Source: Chiridota heheva (taxonomy: Eukaryota; Echinodermata; Holothuroidea; Apodida; Chiridotidae). Taken from it: a stretch of DNA of 64,000 nucleotides. The stretch is taken from contig JAIGNY010003184.1 of the NCBI GenBank assembly GCA_020152595.1, forward strand, positions 275,501 through 339,500, in the 5' to 3' direction. How positions within the stretch are numbered: position 1 is the first letter of the stretch; the number at the start of each line of letters is the position of its first letter. A model generated the notes under the pieces. The model was given only the letters and a program-made list of their open reading frames with translations, searched no databases and was not told the origin of the DNA. Below are positions 62,013 to 64,000 of this stretch, in pieces. Both the position numbers and the translations under genes were made by a program.

Positions 62013-63299
62013 ATACATACACATAAATATATAAGCGATCATACTGAATAAATCTACACAATTTATACCTATATTGATACACTGTACATGCCAAAAAGTT
62101 TCTCTTTAAGCCTACCCGCACCGGACACCTGAGTTACTCCTGAAAACTCAGGTATGACAATTACCAACCCGACTTCCTGTTGTGTATTGTGTATCCACTC
62201 CATACAATGATTGTTTATCTGCCATTCCCATGCACACCACAGCCAAGTAGCCCAAGGTTATTTGTGTGTATAAGATTACAGAAGCCAGTGCTAAATAATC
62301 AGGGCACTTTTGTGATTGAAATCACTCATCCGTGTTAAGTGTCTTAGAGGGAGAAATTTGTTTGCAAACTGGTGATAAAAATAGTCGTGTATTATATGCT
62401 GGAGGTGATCTGTGCATTAACTGTGAATAATTGACGGACCATTTCTCTTAAGGAAAGATATTACTTCATGAATATTCATCCATATAAATACATGAAGCAT
62501 TTGCATAATTATCAACTGGGTCTTACATAAGGTGTATCCCCATTTTCTGAAATTTGGCAGAAATCATGAACACAGCTACAAATTATCAAACTTATTTCAA
62601 ACTTGACTATTTTTGATGTTTTATCATTTTACAGTGTTTTGAAATCTCAGATATCATTAAGCAAATCAGTATGCATATTTATGAAGTATTACAGAGCGAT
62701 CTTGGTACTGTATTTTCTTTTCCTTTGTTTTTCAATTGTTGATCATAATTCTTTGAATAGGTGCAACAAATTCTAACTAAACATTTAGTCTTTCCTACAC
62801 CCCAAATTAAATTCTAGTAAGAAAAGTCCTTCCTAACATTTTCAATGACTAAGGTTAAGGAAAGAAATTTAAATAATTGTGTAGAAATTTTTAAGCAATC
62901 TGTCAAGTCAGTATGATTTGGAATTAATGATAAAATTTCGGTTCCAACTGAATGTTTCCTAAATCTTACCACAAAAAATTGCGGAAGAAATGTAAAATGA
63001 ATTTTTATTTGCTTTTTTTTATATTTTTTATTTTCTTAAATGACAAAATAACTTGGACGTTTGTAAATGTTGAATTTGTTGGGTTTGTTTTCTTCCCATG
63101 TTTTTTTTCTTCAAATGAATAAAATATTTCTTCCCACGAACTCCCATTGTTCGTTATAACTGCCTAAATCGTAGATTTTTTTTCCGACTCTGAAGTTATA
63201 CATCGCAAATTTAGCATAAACTTCACCAAACTTTGATCAGCAGTAACTCAAAACCTGAAAAGCCCAAATTGTCAACATTCAAAAACTGATTTGCTCAGG
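62013..63299. other. Upstream intron of MYO6, nothing recognised
   Basis: A+T-rich DNA searched for the expected first-exon motif of myosin VI (WAPHP-like) without success. Confidence 0.5.
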
Positions 63300-64000
63300 A
63301 TTTTATTACTCTCTTAAGCAATATATAAATTGCTAAATTAGGCATTTTGGCAGAAAAATTGGCATTTATCGGGCAGTAATTTGGCAAATTCTCCAGCAAA
63401 ATGACTGGCTCAGCCCTCTCCCTCCCCAAATGAAACAATTCCTGTATGCCTATGGTTTACAGTATAGCATGGCTCACATGTATAAGATAAATTAATATTG
63501 GTAGGATCAAAGTATTTAAAAAATATATATATATTGTTTATGACAAATGGTATGTTCTAAAAAGCAAATAAGGATTTTCTATATATAAATTGCTACATGT
63601 CTATATACTTTATACACAGTTTACAGTATAGTGTGCCTCACATATATAGATAAACTAATATTGGTACAATCAAGATATTTCAATTTTTTAAATTATAGAT
63701 ATTGTTTATGATGAATGGTATGTTCTAAAAAGCAAATAAGGATTCTCTACACTCAACCAATTCTCACTTCTTAAATCTTTAAGATTTTATTTATCTCTTA
63801 ACCAATATATAAATTGTTACATGTCTATATACATGTATAGATAAATTAATGTTCGTAGGATCAAAGGTATTTCATAATTTAAAAAAATTATTATTGTTTA
63901 TGACGAATGGTATGTTCCAAAAAACAAATAATGATTTTCAACACTTAACAAATTCTTCCTTCTTAAATTTTTTAGATTTAATTTCTCTCTTGACCAATAT
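63300..64000. repeat. 160-190-bp tandem repeat running off the window
   Basis: gataaattaatattggtagg, tgtttatgacaaatggtatg and aaaagcaaataaggatt recur near 63484, 63649 and 63842, with diverged copies before. Confidence 0.8.

Noticed and set aside
62013-64000. Missing first MYO6 coding exon
   Set aside because: No minus-strand segment with the expected N-terminal motif and a phase-1 donor was found, so it must be outside the window.

Overview
The window is animal nuclear DNA. It is A+T-rich and intron-dominated, and it carries one recognisable host gene: a class VI unconventional myosin (MYO6 orthologue) on the minus strand. I can place 25 coding exons between 60743 (5') and the stop codon at 5443-5445. 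They join in frame into about 1,189 residues, covering the motor from just before the ATEAT-like N-terminal strand through the whole tail. The first coding exon(s), roughly 60 residues by comparison with known myosin VI, lie beyond position 64000. Repeat content (many minisatellites, small TIR elements, several non-LTR retrotransposon clades, tRNA-like SINE heads) suggests a marine invertebrate, perhaps an echinoderm or another deuterostome. That last point is a weak inference.

Layout on the + strand: 1-5442 is downstream sequence, mostly tandem repeats. 5443-15851 holds exons 25-21 (cargo-binding tail, RRL and WWY-type sites, MyUb, MIU). 18216-23013 holds exons 20-18 (ER/K single alpha helix and proximal tail). 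24827-25876 holds exons 17-16 (IQ motif, reverse-gear insert 2, converter end). 28778-41921 holds exons 15-7 (SH1/converter, 50-kDa domains, switch II). 52108-60743 holds exons 6-1 (switch I, P-loop, N-terminal motor). P-loop, switch I, switch II and insert 2 are intact, so the gene looks functional. Departures from vertebrate myosin VI are a shortened cardiomyopathy loop with alanine at the TEDS position, a first-tryptophan change in the WWY site, a longer ER/K helix, and a shorter MIU-MyUb linker.

The introns are filled with about 25 tandem arrays (units 12-113 bp), a dispersed I-like LINE family (13 tails, all in the same orientation as MYO6, one long copy with RT and RNase H remnants at 48686-51190), three other LINE 3' fragments on the + strand, and at least seven TIR/foldback MITE families. 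Several elements are nested, and the nesting shows TTAA insertion for two families.

The most unusual structure is a pair of minisatellites whose units contain the end of an adjacent MYO6 exon with its 5' splice site (exon 14 at 29365-30990; exon 5 at 52315-52617), which produces runs of decoy splice donors. A second is a pair of related minisatellites in opposite orientation (35285-36315 and 43300-44505) that bracket exons 7-10 and could pair in the pre-mRNA. I found no second host gene, no rRNA or functional tRNA gene, and no prokaryotic system.
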